Source of the DNA: Cervus elaphus
Lineage: Eukaryota > Chordata > Mammalia > Artiodactyla > Cervidae
Length of the DNA: 64,000 nt
Reading direction: 5' to 3'
Assembly (NCBI RefSeq): GCF_910594005.1
Contig: NC_057835.1
Location: 44,540,001 to 44,604,000, forward strand
Both the position numbers and the translations under genes were made by a program. Shown in pieces: positions 11,626 to 22,427 of this stretch (its first letter is position 1; each line of letters starts with the position of its first letter). The notes under the pieces were generated by a model. The model ran no database searches. It had not been told where the DNA came from and saw nothing but the letters and a program-made list of their open reading frames with translations.

Positions 11626-11761
11626 ATTGGTCAGATGTATTTAAGCATTCACTGAATCGCATTCTGTTACACAGGGTCACTGTGTTTATTTAAAGGTACA
11701 CAGCAGCAGTTCCCACATTTTTTTCTTGCCTGTTTGCCTGGTTCTCTTATAGCAGGTAAGT
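11626..11761 (+). promoter_or_regulatory. candidate promoter and first exon with donor
   Basis: ATTGGTCA at 11626-11633 is an inverted CCAAT box. TATTTAAG at 11638-11645 and TTTATTTAAAGG at 11685-11696 are TATA-like. A perfect donor, CAG|GTAAGT, lies at 11753-11761. The surrounding 11500-11860 shows no repeat and is less AT-rich than its neighbours. The order and spacing fit a short non-coding first exon read rightward. Each motif is common by chance and no known gene was recognised. Confidence 0.3.
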
Positions 11762-11939
11762 GGAGTGAAGGGCGTCAGAACCGAGGCCTCCGTGTCTGGG
11801 TTCTATTTTGTTTCATGCACTAGGGTGGGCTTAATCTAGCAGAACAGTGAGCTCCTCTATGTTTCACTGGCCATTTCCATGCAGATGAGTCAAGCTCCAT
11901 TTGGAGCCTGGGAAAACTTTTTTTTTTATTATTCTGAAA

Positions 11940-12250
11940 AAGAAACAACTTTATTGAGGTATAATTTAGTTTCCATATTTAAATTGTACAGTTCAATGAT
12001 CTTTTTAAAAAAGTTTATTTTTAAATGTACAACAGGCTCCAAAACACTTCATTCTATATATGGGTAGCAATACATGTTATGGCAGGGAACTCAGATGCTT
12101 AAACAGGAATGGAATTGAGGATCACTTTAATGACCTTCATTAAACTTACCTAGTTGTGCAACCATCACCGCAGTCAAGTTCTGTAACATTTTTATCTCCC
12201 CAATAAGATTCCTCTTACTAATTAACAGTTAGTGATGATTCCCATTCTTA
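11940..12250 (-). mobile_element. old L1 3' region, interrupted
   Basis: AACTTTATTGAGGTATAATT at the left and GTTGTGCAACCATCACCGCA at the right are adjacent landmarks of the antisense L1M 3' region. About 148 bp at 12001-12148 that I could not classify separate them, so a further insertion has split this copy. Confidence 0.7.
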
Positions 12251-12256
12251 CCCCCA

Positions 12257-12362
12257 TGGTCAGTAGCTCAGTTGTATCCTATTTGTGACCACATGGATTC
12301 CTCTGTCTTTGGAATTTTCTAAGCAAGAATACTGGAGTAGGTTGCCATTTCCTTCTCCATGG
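12257..12362 (-). mobile_element. Bov-tA SINE, body only
   Basis: Antisense Bov-A body from about CAGTAGCTCAGTTGTATCC to TTGCCATTTCCTTCTCC. The tRNA-like head is absent, so this is a 5'-truncated copy. Confidence 0.8.
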
Positions 12363-12541
12363 AGCCTGGAAAATCTTGCATGCTCTCTCATCAACTTCTT
12401 CTTTCGGTATATACTCAGAAAATGGTAACATGCCCTGGGTAAGCTTTTACCTCAGCTCTGACTCAAGGTTATCAGGAATTCCAAATCTCTGACATGTTCT
12501 GTATCTTAAACAACAGATGATTTGTACATATTCTCATGCAG

Positions 12542-12745
12542 TTGTGGCTCAGTGGGTAAAGAATCCACCTGCATTGCAGGAGATGCAGGAGACTCGGGTT
12601 CAATACCTGGATCGGGAAGATTCCCTGGAGGAGGGCATGGCAGCCCATTCCAGTATTCTTGCATGGAAAATCCCATGGACAGGGGACACCTTGTGGGCTA
12701 CCACTCATGGGGTCGCAAAGAGTCAGACATGACACTTTTACACTA
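12542..12745 (+). mobile_element. Bov-tA SINE with target duplication
   Basis: Sense Bov-tA with head and body. The head carries a small internal duplication (GGAGATGCAGGAGACTCGGG), seen also in other subgroup copies. A 9-bp direct repeat, CTCATGCAG, at 12533-12541 and 12746-12754 marks the insertion. Confidence 0.92.
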
Positions 12746-12819
12746 CTCATGCAGCTGGAACCTATATCTGTGTTTATGTGCTTCAAGCTAGGATGACTGT
12801 AGATTTTAAACAAGATAAT

Positions 12820-12900
12820 TTAGAAATTTTATTAAACATTTCTTCTGTGGCAGGCACTGTTCTAGGTACTCTTGATAAAGTAGTAAACTGAGCACTTACA
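12820..12900. mobile_element. L2-like fragment
   Basis: The short block GGCAGGCACTGTTCTAGGTA with flanking text matches the conserved 3' segment of old L2 elements. Edges and strand are uncertain. Confidence 0.45.
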
Positions 12901-13093
12901 ATCAACAGTCTCAGAAAGGGTACTTAACATCAATATTGAAACAAGAAAGAGGTACAGAAATCATACACAAAAAACAACAAAAAGAAGTCGGTTTAATATG
13001 CATGGTTGGCATTTTGGGGGTAAAAGACATCTAACACAAGGAGTTTTATAAGATTAATGATAAATAGTAATTTGTCATTAATCTTGTAAATGA

Positions 13094-13152
13094 TTAATGG
13101 ACTACAGTCCATGGGGTCACAAAGAGTTGGACATGACTTAGCAACTAAACAC
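13094..13152 (+). mobile_element. Bov-tA 3' end, about 60 bp
   Basis: GGACTACAGTCCATGGGGTC followed by ACAAAGAGTTGGACATGACT is the last part of the Bov-A body, ending at AACTAAACACC. The copy is strongly 5'-truncated. Confidence 0.8.
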
Positions 13153-13155
13153 CAA

Positions 13156-14274
13156 GGCTGTCAATGTAGTGACCCTTTGCTCTTTATTCTTCAGGTGGCA
13201 TTGATCCTATGCAATCAGAAGTAAGAGGGAATTACGGAGCATTCATATCATAATTAAATGTAGATTGACCCTGGTGATTATCAAAATCGGGTTGAATCAG
13301 AGGTAGTGCAAGAATGTTCTTTGGAATTTTTTCTTGATGAACATCATTATCTATCCTTGAGTTACAATGATAGAAGCCAGTGAGTAATTTATCAGTTTGG
13401 TTCCCTATGGGAACTAAGTTGAATGATGTTTTCTCCTTTAGTCATTGACTTTCTACAGAGATAGCAGAGGCATTTCAAGTTTCCCAGACAAGAAATCTAC
13501 CAGTAAACAGCTGGTACAGTGATGGTAGATGTGTGTTATTTACGGCCATGGGCTAGAGAATATTGGTGAGCTGCATTTTGACTACTTGTCAAGCATTCTG
13601 ACATATTGGAACAGAAAGTGCTATTTAAATGTAAACAGCAGTTTTTATTGAATTGCTATTAGTCATCTCTATGAGGAAGTGACCTATTAAGTAATAGGTC
13701 AGAGTACAGGAGACCTGCCATGAAATAAGATTGATTTCTGCTAAAGAGACCTTAAAGTAACTACATGTTTCAACCTGTGGTTTTTCTTCAATCATTTGTA
13801 AATTACCACAGAAAATGCCATGTAAGAAGCGATCAGAATTTACTTTCCAGTGTACTTTTCTGGGCATTCTCTCTCTTTCCCTCTTTTCTTCTCTCAGACC
13901 CAGATGAAGAGCAATGTGGGTCTCAAGCTTTAGTGAGAATCTGAAGGCTTGTCAAAACAGTGATTTCCGAAGACTCAGCTGGGAATTTGCATGTCTAACA
14001 AGTTTCTAGGAGAAACTTCTGCTGCTGTTATATATTTGATAAACCATTGCTCAAGTAAAAGGAATGGGAATTTAGGAAGCAGAAAGATTGAGAGCTGTGA
14101 AAAGCTGCCGGCAGCCTCTGATCTGGGTCACCAAGCTGTCCTAACTCTGGGGAAGATCACCACGACTGCCCCAGGGAGCTCATTGAAAGTAAATGGCCCT
14201 CCTCTGAGTGGAGGCTGAGGGCAGCAGGATAGAACACTCCTGACCTTTCTTCCCCCTCTTAAACCCAGGTTACC
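13156..14274. other. unique DNA, nothing firm
   Basis: Repeat-poor DNA with no recognised gene. Open frames at 13625-13867 (minus) and 13991-14218 (plus) are short and carry no recognisable domain. Confidence 0.5.
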
Positions 14275-14350
14275 AGTTAATGGACCATTTAACCTCTCTT
14301 TGCGCCATTCTTTCTCAGATTCAAAGTGGTAATGGTAGTTTCTTTTCCCT
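14275..14350 (-). mobile_element. MIR SINE fragment
   Basis: CATTTAACCTCTCTTTGCGC then TCAGATTCAAAGTGGTAATG matches the antisense MIR core around CTTAACCTCTCTGAGCCTCA. Short and diverged. Confidence 0.55.
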
Positions 14351-14854
14351 GTGACTAAAAAACAAGGTAAAACAAAAATCTCAGTGATGCTTCCCTATGT
14401 GAAAAATTTCTTTGGATTAATCCATCTATTAGCCACTCTGATGTAGGAAGGAAGATATTTAGCAAAATTTATCTCACTCTATAAAGTTTTAGGCTTTTAA
14501 GTTTAACTCTTTAGCAAGTTACCAAATACCTATTCTCCACTGCCTGGAGCTAGCTATTTCCTTGAGTGTGTCTAAGATGTGGGGAGCCACACGGGAACAA
14601 GTACTGAAAGAGACTCTAAAAAACCCTGTCTAATCCACACCACTTTCATCACCGCCAGCTCTCCACTTAATCCACCACTCTTCTCACTCTTTCCACACCC
14701 AAACACCAGCCTTTTTGTGCTTTCAACACTCTCAACATCTTCCGATCCAAAAGGCATTTATAATTTCATCTTCTGGAAATGTTTAAGAAAATTAGTCCAT
14801 ACGCACATACATAGATTATGACACTAGAGGGTATGATAATAGGTAGGTTATAAC

Positions 14855-15165
14855 TACCCTGACGTCTCTGCTCAGATGTCACCACATCAGTGAGGCCTTG
14901 ATCATCCTATAAAAATAACTTTTGTGCATAGCCATGCAGGTGCACATATTAACCCACACATGCTCTATTCCATGCCTGATTTGTTTTTCTCTGTATGCTT
15001 GGTCCCATCTGCCAAACAGTATGTTTTGGTGTTGGTTTATTTTCTGTCTCTTCCCTAGGTAGAATGCAGATTTCAGGAGGGTGGAGTCTTGAATTTTTCC
15101 ATTGCAGAACCTACAATAATCAATGATACATAAGAGTCACTCAGTAAATATTTCTAGGATGAAAA
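14855..15165 (-). mobile_element. L2 LINE 3' end
   Basis: TCTGCTCAGATGTCACCACA, GTGAGGCCTTGATCATCC and, at the right, CACTCAGTAAATATTTCTAG are the ordered landmarks of the antisense L2 3' end. About 300 bp survive. Confidence 0.75.
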
Positions 15166-15349
15166 AAGAAAGGTGATATATCCTTACCATAGATTATCCA
15201 TGAAAATGTTGGCATTGTTTGCATTACTTGCTCAAAGGATCTTATACTCAGTCATACTTGACTATTGGCAGTTCTTTAGAACCACTATTGCTCTTTATGC
15301 TCTTTAAATGATGCTGTAGCCTCTGCCTAGAATATTCATTTCTAAAACT

Positions 15350-15640
15350 TTTTTTTTGTCTTTCACATTTATGCATTTCCTCCAAAACACATACAGGTGT
15401 CCTGTTCTTCAAAAGTATTTCATGATAAACTCATTTTTTCTCTGTGCCCTCCTTCCCACTCTGGTTCCCTCTCCTGATACTTATCTAGTGGTTATGTTAT
15501 ACTGTTTGGTCCAGTTGAAACTCTTTCCAGTTTACCACAAACCACTTGAAAGCAGAGACGGTTTCTGACTTCAAAAGCACAATGCTCGAATGCCTGGCAT
15601 ATGACAACTCCTCGTAAATGTTCAGTAAATGGACAATAAT
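15350..15640 (-). mobile_element. L2-like LINE 3' end
   Basis: The segment ending in GAATGCCTGGCATATGACAA and GTAAATGTTCAGTAAATGGA resembles the conserved antisense L2 3' end; the preceding pyrimidine-rich part fits its upstream region. It is a second old copy close to the one at 14.9 kb. Confidence 0.5.
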
Positions 15641-15717
15641 CCACTTTAATCTTTTTCTTATCGTAAGAAGCTACTCTTCATTTCTCTAAACTTCTAAAAT
15701 TTCCCTGAGAGACATGA

Positions 15718-15802
15718 GAGTAATAGTAATAAAAATATTTAACAATATTAAATAAAAAACAATAAAATAATAATAAAATATTAAATAAAAATAATAAAAA
15801 TC
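15718..15802. repeat. AT-rich (TAA/AAT)n low-complexity tract
   Basis: About 85 bp of imperfect AATAA and ATAAAAT units. The minus-strand Tyr/Phe/Ile-rich frame across it is an artefact. Confidence 0.85.
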
Positions 15803-15867
15803 AAGAGAATGGGCACTTATGATAACTAACTTGAAGATCAGCCTAGTAAAAACTGGAATAGTTCTCC

Positions 15868-16003
15868 AGACTATCCCTGGGTGGGGAAGGTCCCCTAGAG
15901 GAGGGAATGGCAACCCATGGAGAATCCCATGGACAGAGGAGCCTGGCGGGCTATAGTCCATGGAATCAGAGTCCAACATGACTGAGCAATTAACACACAC
16001 ACT
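15868..16003 (+). mobile_element. Bov-tA SINE, headless
   Basis: It starts inside the element at CCCTGGGTGGGGAAGGTCCC, has an internal deletion after GGCAACCCA, and runs to the ACACACACACTCACAGGC tail. It is the older member of a head-to-tail SINE pair. Confidence 0.88.
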
Positions 16004-16015
16004 CACAGGCATTAC

Positions 16016-16230
16016 ACACTCACAGGCTTCCCTTACAGCTCATTTGGGAAAAACTTTGCCTGCAGTGCAGGATACCCAGATTCAGTTCCTAGATTGGGAA
16101 GATCCCCTGGAGAAGGAAATGGCAACCCACTCCAGTAATCTTGCATGCAGAATCCCATGGACAGAGGAGCCTGACAGGCTACAATCTATGGGGTTGCAAG
16201 AGTCGGAAACGACTTAGTGACTAACTCCCC
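16016..16230 (+). mobile_element. Bov-tA SINE inserted beside an older copy's tail
   Basis: Complete sense Bov-tA. A perfect 12-bp direct repeat, CACAGGCATTAC, at 16004-16015 and 16231-16242 shows insertion at the tail of the copy ending near 16003, giving a tandem pair by target choice rather than duplication. Confidence 0.93.
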
Positions 16231-16242
16231 CACAGGCATTAC

Positions 16243-17009
16243 GGTTTCAACAGAGGAATTTCAACATAGGAATTCAACATATGAAACATTCAGAACACAG
16301 CAGATCTTTAGGAGTCAAAGCTTGTTCTAAACTTTATAGCCATGGAGACTGGTAGAATTTGGAGATGTTAAGGTAGTGTATGTGACTGAGACTTGCATGT
16401 TTAAAGATGATAAAGACCCATCCCAGCAGAAAGATCCTACACACAACTGAGAAAAAAAAAAAAACCATTGGGCATTGTGAATGAGTGTATGCCTTGGCAG
16501 AAAGATGTTACATCTGTTCTTCCTACATCTGTGAGTGAATTATGCATGATATTACAAGAGGACTTTAAAATATGAGCAATTGGAAGCAAAAATAATAAGG
16601 AAGTGCATAGAAATGCAGTGAGTGAGTTTTGAAAGGCAGAAGTGGTGTACTGGTAGTTCTGGAAATCAACTGTGAAAACTTTAAGTTGATTAAATGTAAC
16701 ATAGAAAATGTACAAGAAAAAGTTGGTGAGATCAAATTAATAGGCAAAATAAACAGTTTCCTCAATAGTAACATTTTTGCTGTATCAAAGTATGAATAAA
16801 AAGCAGCGCATAAAGGATTGAGAAAATGAGTGTAATAATTCCTTTGTCATATGACTAGATCTAAGGTGAAAATTAGAACTCTATCTCAATGTATGGAGGG
16901 AATCATTGTTAGGAAATAGCATTTAAATTGAACAAGAAAAAGGATACTCAGGCATGATCCAGAGATAAGAACTTGCATCCCATATTCATAAACTATGGTG
17001 CACAACTGT
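16243..17009. other. unique AT-rich DNA
   Basis: Apart from a 13-base A run near 16452, nothing was recognised. Short minus-strand frames at 16437-16774 are unsupported. Confidence 0.45.
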
Positions 17010-17640
17010 CAAACAATCAGTATGGAGGCTGCAGAGAACAAACTTTTATTTGGGAGCTGGTCTTCCCTGGTTGGCCTGTGGTAAAGAGCAGTGCAGGAGA
17101 TGTGGGTTCAATCCCTGGGTGGGGAAGATCCTCTGGATAAGGAAATGGCAACCCAATCCAGTGTTCTTGCCTGGGAAATCGCCATGGACAGAAGAGCCTG
17201 GAGGGCTAGAGTCCCTGGGGTCACAAAGAGTCAGACATAACTTAGCTACTGAACAACAACAAGGATTGTACTTCTGGAGACACAGATTCAGGTAAAATCT
17301 TAAGAGTGCTCTGTAGAAAAGAAAGAATCATTGCTTATAAAGATAAAAGATACAAGGTTGTTAAAGCTGTTTGGCAGGAATTATGATTGACGCAGGAAAG
17401 GAAATATTTGTCCTTAAGGGATTCTCTGTCACAAGTTTTTAGGGTAAGGGTTTGATAAATATCTTGAGTTTCTGGAACCTGCTCTGGATGCTTACGTCAA
17501 AACAATAGGTGATCAAAGTTCAGAGTCCACGTCAGCTGAGATGTGCTAAGTCACACTTGCCCAGTGGCCTCCTCTGAGGCTCCATTTGAGAGAACTCTCC
17601 TAGCAATACTGACTCCATTTTGATTTTTGTTTTACACAAC
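17010..17640 (-). mobile_element. probable endogenous retroviral LTR, split by a SINE
   Basis: On the minus strand the block would begin near 17640 with TGTAAAACAAAAATCAAAAT and GGAGTC, a typical LTR opening, and near its other end carries AATAAAAGTTTGTTC, a polyadenylation-signal-like site, at about 17040-17055. A Bov-tA sits at 17058-17266. No gag, pol or env remnants flank it, so it would be a solitary LTR. Family not resolved. Confidence 0.45.
17058..17266 (+). mobile_element. Bov-tA SINE
   Basis: Sense copy with a shortened head (CCTGTGGTAAAGAGCAGTGC) and full body ending in the AACAACAACAAGG tail. It interrupts the LTR-like block. Confidence 0.9.
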
Positions 17641-17727
17641 TTACCTTCATTCCTCAAATCTGTTCGGAACTGATAAGCATATCCTTGTCATAGTACTTAC
17701 TGTCTCTCACTGCATTAAAATGTACAA

Positions 17728-17934
17728 TCACTGTTAGTCGCTTGGTCGTGTCTAATTTTCTGCGACTCCGTGGACTGTGGCCAGTCAGGCTCCTCTATCC
17801 GTGAAATTCTCCAGGCGAGAATACTGGAGTGGTTTGCCATTCCTTTCTCCAGGGAAATCTTGCTAACCCAGGGACTGAACCTGGGTCTCCTGCATTGCAG
17901 GCAGTCTTTACCGTCTGAGCCACCAGGAAAGTCC
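17728..17934 (-). mobile_element. Bov-tA SINE
   Basis: Complete antisense copy from GTTAGTCGCTTGGTCGTGTC to GAGCCACCAGGAAAGTCC. The plus-strand frame at 17770-18003 is an artefact. Confidence 0.92.
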
Positions 17935-17985
17935 TATCTATATACTATACTGTATATAGACGTGTATATATATAAATTATGTACT
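17935..17985. repeat. TA-rich simple repeat beside SINE head
   Basis: Imperfect TATA and TGTATA units directly adjoin the head side of the Bov-tA. Confidence 0.7.
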
Positions 17986-18719
17986 TTTGTAAAAGCTTTG
18001 TGAAATAACAGCTAAATTGTACTCAAATATAATTTTCCTTAACATTGACTTAAATGTTCATTATAGTTCATATTTTTTCCCAATTAGTCCAGAATTATCA
18101 AATTAGAGAATTATCATTTCGAGACTGGTTTTTACTGACTTTAACTCCCATGTTCCTAATGAATAAACTAAGATTTTTTTTTTATCACTAATATTTTCTG
18201 ACCATTCAAAATTTGGATTGTTTCAAATGATTCTTCTTCCATCTCCACCAGAAATTTAGCTTTCTCTTTCTCTAGTGTAAGAAGAGCCTGTCTGCTTCAT
18301 ACATTTATGTCACTTTCTGATCATTATTTTATAATCTCTGTATTCCCTAATTTTTAATTTAATGTTAGAAACGAATGTTGGCCCTTTCTCTAGTCAAGTC
18401 AGTCCTGTAGCTTCCAGAACCAGTGCCTACATATACATTTCTAAATGATGTCAACTACAGTTCACCAAGCTCTCTAGTTTTTATAGTTTTATCACCTATC
18501 TTCCCCTATACTATGACCTTATTTCTCACTTTCAAAATTAAACTTTCAGAACTCCATTGCAACAATGATCAGTGGTGGTCAAATGAACTTGTAAAAGATA
18601 ACCAAAAGTTAAAGTATTGTAACCATTAGCAATATAAAAGTTCAACTACTGTCCGCTCTGCAAATTAATAGATAGTTAATACTAAAATTTGTGGTTTCAC
18701 AATGGTAGTGTGCTTCTTT
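17986..18719. other. AT-rich DNA, nothing recognised
   Basis: No repeat family, gene or regulatory pattern could be supported. Confidence 0.45.
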
Positions 18720-18790
18720 CGAACATTTATTACATTCCTACTATATGCCAAGCACTGACTGACTCTTTGATTTCATTTTTGTCCCAATTA
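18720..18790. mobile_element. MIR/L2-like scrap
   Basis: ACATTTATTACATTCCTACT then ATATGCCAAGCACTG echoes the conserved TATGTGCCAGGCACTG segment of old MIR and L2 repeats. Too short to classify. Confidence 0.4.
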
Positions 18791-18934
18791 GTGACTAGTT
18801 TTGAAAATTTTGTTTTCCAAACACAGAATGATGACTTGGTTTAAAAACATGCTGTGGTATACACCAAATACTAAGATGTGCATTCTTTCCGTCCTCACTT
18901 TTTTGTTTCCATTTATCCCATCGTAGTTTAAATA

Positions 18935-19100
18935 TTTGTTTAATTTATTTATTTGGCTGTGTCAAGTCTTAGCTGGAGCACAGTGGATATTCAGTCTTCG
19001 TTGTGGCTTGTGGGATCTAGTTCCCTGACCAGGGGTGGAACCTGGGCCCTCTGCATTGGGAGCATGGAGTCTTAGCCACTGGACCACCAGGAAAGACCCC
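18935..19100 (-). mobile_element. CHR-type SINE
   Basis: Antisense copy: TTTATTTATTTGGCTGTGTC at the tail side, GGATCTAGTTCCCTGACCAG in the middle and CCACTGGACCACCAGGAAAG at the head. It matches the same family as the copy at 10.7 kb. Confidence 0.85.
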
Positions 19101-20189
19101 TATCATAGTTTAGATTCTGTCACTTTTCACTTCAGCCCTTATAATAGTCTCCTATTATGGGAAGTCTCCACTTACCGTCTCTTCACCATTCGTTAATTTC
19201 CTCAAACACAGTTCATACACACAGAACATTACCTGAATGATATTCACTACTGATGGCTGCTTGCTTTCTCAGAAACATTTAAAAGATGCAGAGTCTTAGA
19301 GGGGGAATGCTATCGCCATCTGCTGACTTGAGCCCAGAGTCTCAGAGGATGAAACTTCTTTCAGAAATGGGGAGGCCCAGCATGGAAGTGTAATGAGGAA
19401 GTGCCACAGAAAGCTTATGAACCTTTTAATGACTTCTCAGAAAATATGCATACACACATACACCTGCACAAGATGTCCAGTGTGATTTCAAAGAGATTCT
19501 CAGAGACCCTGTATGTCTTGAATACTGGGTAAGAACTTCCAGACATGCTAAAATTTACAATAATGAAAAATCTGCAATAATGCAATCCAGAGAGCTGTGC
19601 ACTCAGACCAAATGACTTATATCCCTTGTAATATTATTTCTGCCAAGTTGCCCCATCTTCTTTTGGCTTGCATAACAGACAGTTACAAGAATTTTTCCAT
19701 CTTCCATTGCATCCTTTGTACAAAGACTATATAAATGCACGTAATATCTTGCATGTTATTTCTTAGGGTTAACAGATACCTGGTGTCCAGTATAGAGTTT
19801 CATGGACTACAGGCTAACTATTCTATAAAGGATAAACTAGTTCTTTGTAAACTAGACTGTTTATGTATTTCTCAACGCTCTGTTTCAGTTATTCTTTCTT
19901 ACCATTTCATAAATTCTTTTGATGTGAAGTGAAACAAAGCAGGATGTTTTTTTTTTCTCCACACTTGGACAGAATTGTTAGAATGGCGACTAGGAGGCTG
20001 TCATGGTGGCAGAAATGACAATCACAATGAGAGAACCCCTACGTGGGTGTGGTTTTCCTACTTCAATTACCTGGGGGTTGTTTTCCAGTGCTAAAACTAG
20101 GATGTTCTGAATTTTGCTGTCCTGAAAGGAGTTAGTGTTTCCTTCAATTGCTATTATATTTCCTCTAAAATTCCTATGTAATTCCATTG
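19101..20189. other. unique DNA, nothing firm
   Basis: No recognised repeat or gene. A short CA-rich run lies near 19450. Confidence 0.45.
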
Positions 20190-20895
20190 ACCATTGAATA
20201 AATCCAAAGTAAACTCCTTTGCCTGGCTCTCTAGACACTTCAGCTATTTAACCTATCACTACAGGTTCATCATCTCCCCTTCTCCTACATATAAGCCTAT
20301 GCTGTCTTCAACCTGCACAAACCTCTCTTTGCTCCGGTGCTGGGGAGTTTTTTCCAATCACTGAGGCACTTTTCGTTCTGTTGATTTTGCCAAGATTATG
20401 CCAGGATTTGATTTTTTCAGATGTGATGCATGTTAAATCTGCTTTATATGTGTAACATGATTGTATAGTTAATAAGTTAGACCAAGAGTAGTATTAAATG
20501 ACACCTAATAGTGACTCTGATGTTATAAAACCAACATCTAAGTACATATATATGTGTTTTTTCATATACATTCATGTCTTTCAACACTAACCTCACCCTG
20601 TACGTTCTCATGACTTAAAATGTGCTTTACTTTTTATTTTCCAGGCCATTGCATGTGGTACTCTCTTTGCCTAGAATTCTCTTTTCTCAATACTTCTACT
20701 TGCCACAACGTCCCCATGTAATAACCCTATGTGGAGAAACCTTTTTTCCGCCCCTCGTATGGGTTCCCCAGCTCCCTGTTCTAAGCTCTGTTTGTTCACA
20801 ACGCATTGTAACTCCTTGTTTATTGTCTTACTTCATCGCTGTGTCGCCAGTGCCTGTACAGCACCCAGCATATGGAAAGCACTTGAATGAATGAA
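20190..20895 (-). mobile_element. L2 LINE in two pieces
   Basis: AAACTCCTTTGCCTGGCTCT (about 20210) and, from 20630, CTTTGCCTAGAATTCTCTTT and the final GCACTTGAATGAATGAA are successive antisense L2 landmarks. Roughly 280 bp of unclassified sequence (20341-20620) lie between the pieces. Confidence 0.65.
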
Positions 20896-20930
20896 AGTTG
20901 GTGACATTGAAATATACATATAACTGGTTT

Positions 20931-21034
20931 CAGTTCAGTGTAGTTCAGTCACTCAGTCGTGTCTGACTCTGCAACCCCGTGAATCGCAGCACGCCAGGCC
21001 TCCCTGTCCATCACCAACTCCCAGAGTTTACTCA
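20931..21034 (-). mobile_element. BovB LINE, 104-bp 3' end
   Basis: Reverse complement of the BovB terminus with CAGTTCAGTG, TCACTCAGTCGTGTCTGACT and the GCAGCACGCCAGGCCTCCCT block. A 9-bp direct repeat, AACTGGTTT, at 20922-20930 and 21035-21043 is the target-site duplication. Confidence 0.88.
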
Positions 21035-21043
21035 AACTGGTTT

Positions 21044-22187
21044 AGAGGAGTTAAATGATAATTGTCATTGAAATTCATAAAGATATTTATGCTTTTGACC
21101 CAGTAATCCAGGAGTCAAAAACTCAAATGATTTAAGGGTCTGACAGTTAATCTAAATGTACATTGTTGGCCTGGGGGACGGCAATGGAAAATATAGGTTA
21201 CACTTGCCTCACCTAAACACATTCAGATTTACAAGCCAAAAAAAGAAAAATAATAACCTCTGACTCATTCTAGAGAAATAATTCTGTAGAGAGAAAAAAT
21301 TTAAAAAAAAATTTGTAATAATATTATTTGTGAATCTAACTGTAATAAGGAAAAAAGAACACAAATTAAATAACTAAAATAGGGAACTGACTAAATTACA
21401 TATAGATCATATCCACTAAGTGTCATATATTCTTTAATATGAAATAATCCCCCAAACTGTAATATATGTAAACTGCATTTGTTGTTAGAAATGGTGAAAG
21501 AATAATGCCAAACCCTATGTTTGCTGTAATTGCTGCCATGCAAAAATGTGCATCCTTGTTTTAAAGAAAAGATTATGCAAAATGAAGACAGCTATGTTAG
21601 GGTGCTCAAAATAGAAATGATTTTTTTTTTTAAGTTCAGCATTTAATAATGCCATCGTTTTCCAATTCCAATCTCTGGAGAAAACTTTGGCAATATCTTC
21701 TTGAGTCTTAGGAGACAGCACCTAGGAAGCAGAACCAGGTTACTTTGGATAAGAACTGAAGAATATGAATTGTGGGCTAAGCTAGAAATAACATTGTCAT
21801 AGCAACCTCCAAAGATTTCATAGGAAAAGCATGGCTTGGATTTCTTTTTTTTAAGGAGTGTGACTAACAAGATCTCTTTTGAAACAGTTCTGATGTAGTG
21901 AGGGATAAGATACAATAAGTTTGATAAAGAGTTTTGTTGAGATTGGGATATAGTGGCCTAACCTTGAGATCAGAAGTGAGACTCCCTAGTGTAGGATTAG
22001 CACATTTTATTTGTTGATTAATGTTCAGTGATTTAACACTTAATGTGATGCCAATCTGCCTTCCCTGCACATAACAGTATTTATTTAATAATAAACTTTT
22101 AATAATATAATAATTCTATAATGATAATAATGGTTTTTATAAGTTAAAGAGTTCAATTCTCCTTATCCAGAGACATTTAATGTATTT
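21044..22187. other. AT-rich DNA, nothing firm
   Basis: Runs of A and T and short open frames on the minus strand (21515-22070) occur, with no recognised family. Confidence 0.4.
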
Positions 22188-22199
22188 TTCTGATTCTTT

Positions 22200-22415
22200 G
22201 TTGTTGTTATTGTTTAGCTGCTAACCTGTGTCTGACTCTTTGTGACCCCATGGACAGTAGCCTGCCAGGCTCCTCTGTCCATGGGATTCTCCAGGCAAGA
22301 ATACTGGAGTGGGTTGCCATTCTCTTCTCCAGGAGATTTCCCCAACCCAGGAATTGAACCTCTGTCTCCTGTATTGGCAGGCAGATTCTTTACCGCTGAG
22401 CCGCCAGGAAAGCCC
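22200..22415 (-). mobile_element. Bov-tA SINE with target duplication
   Basis: Complete antisense Bov-tA with a TTGTTGTTATTGTT tail. A perfect 12-bp direct repeat, TTCTGATTCTTT, at 22188-22199 and 22416-22427 brackets it. Confidence 0.94.
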
Positions 22416-22427
22416 TTCTGATTCTTT

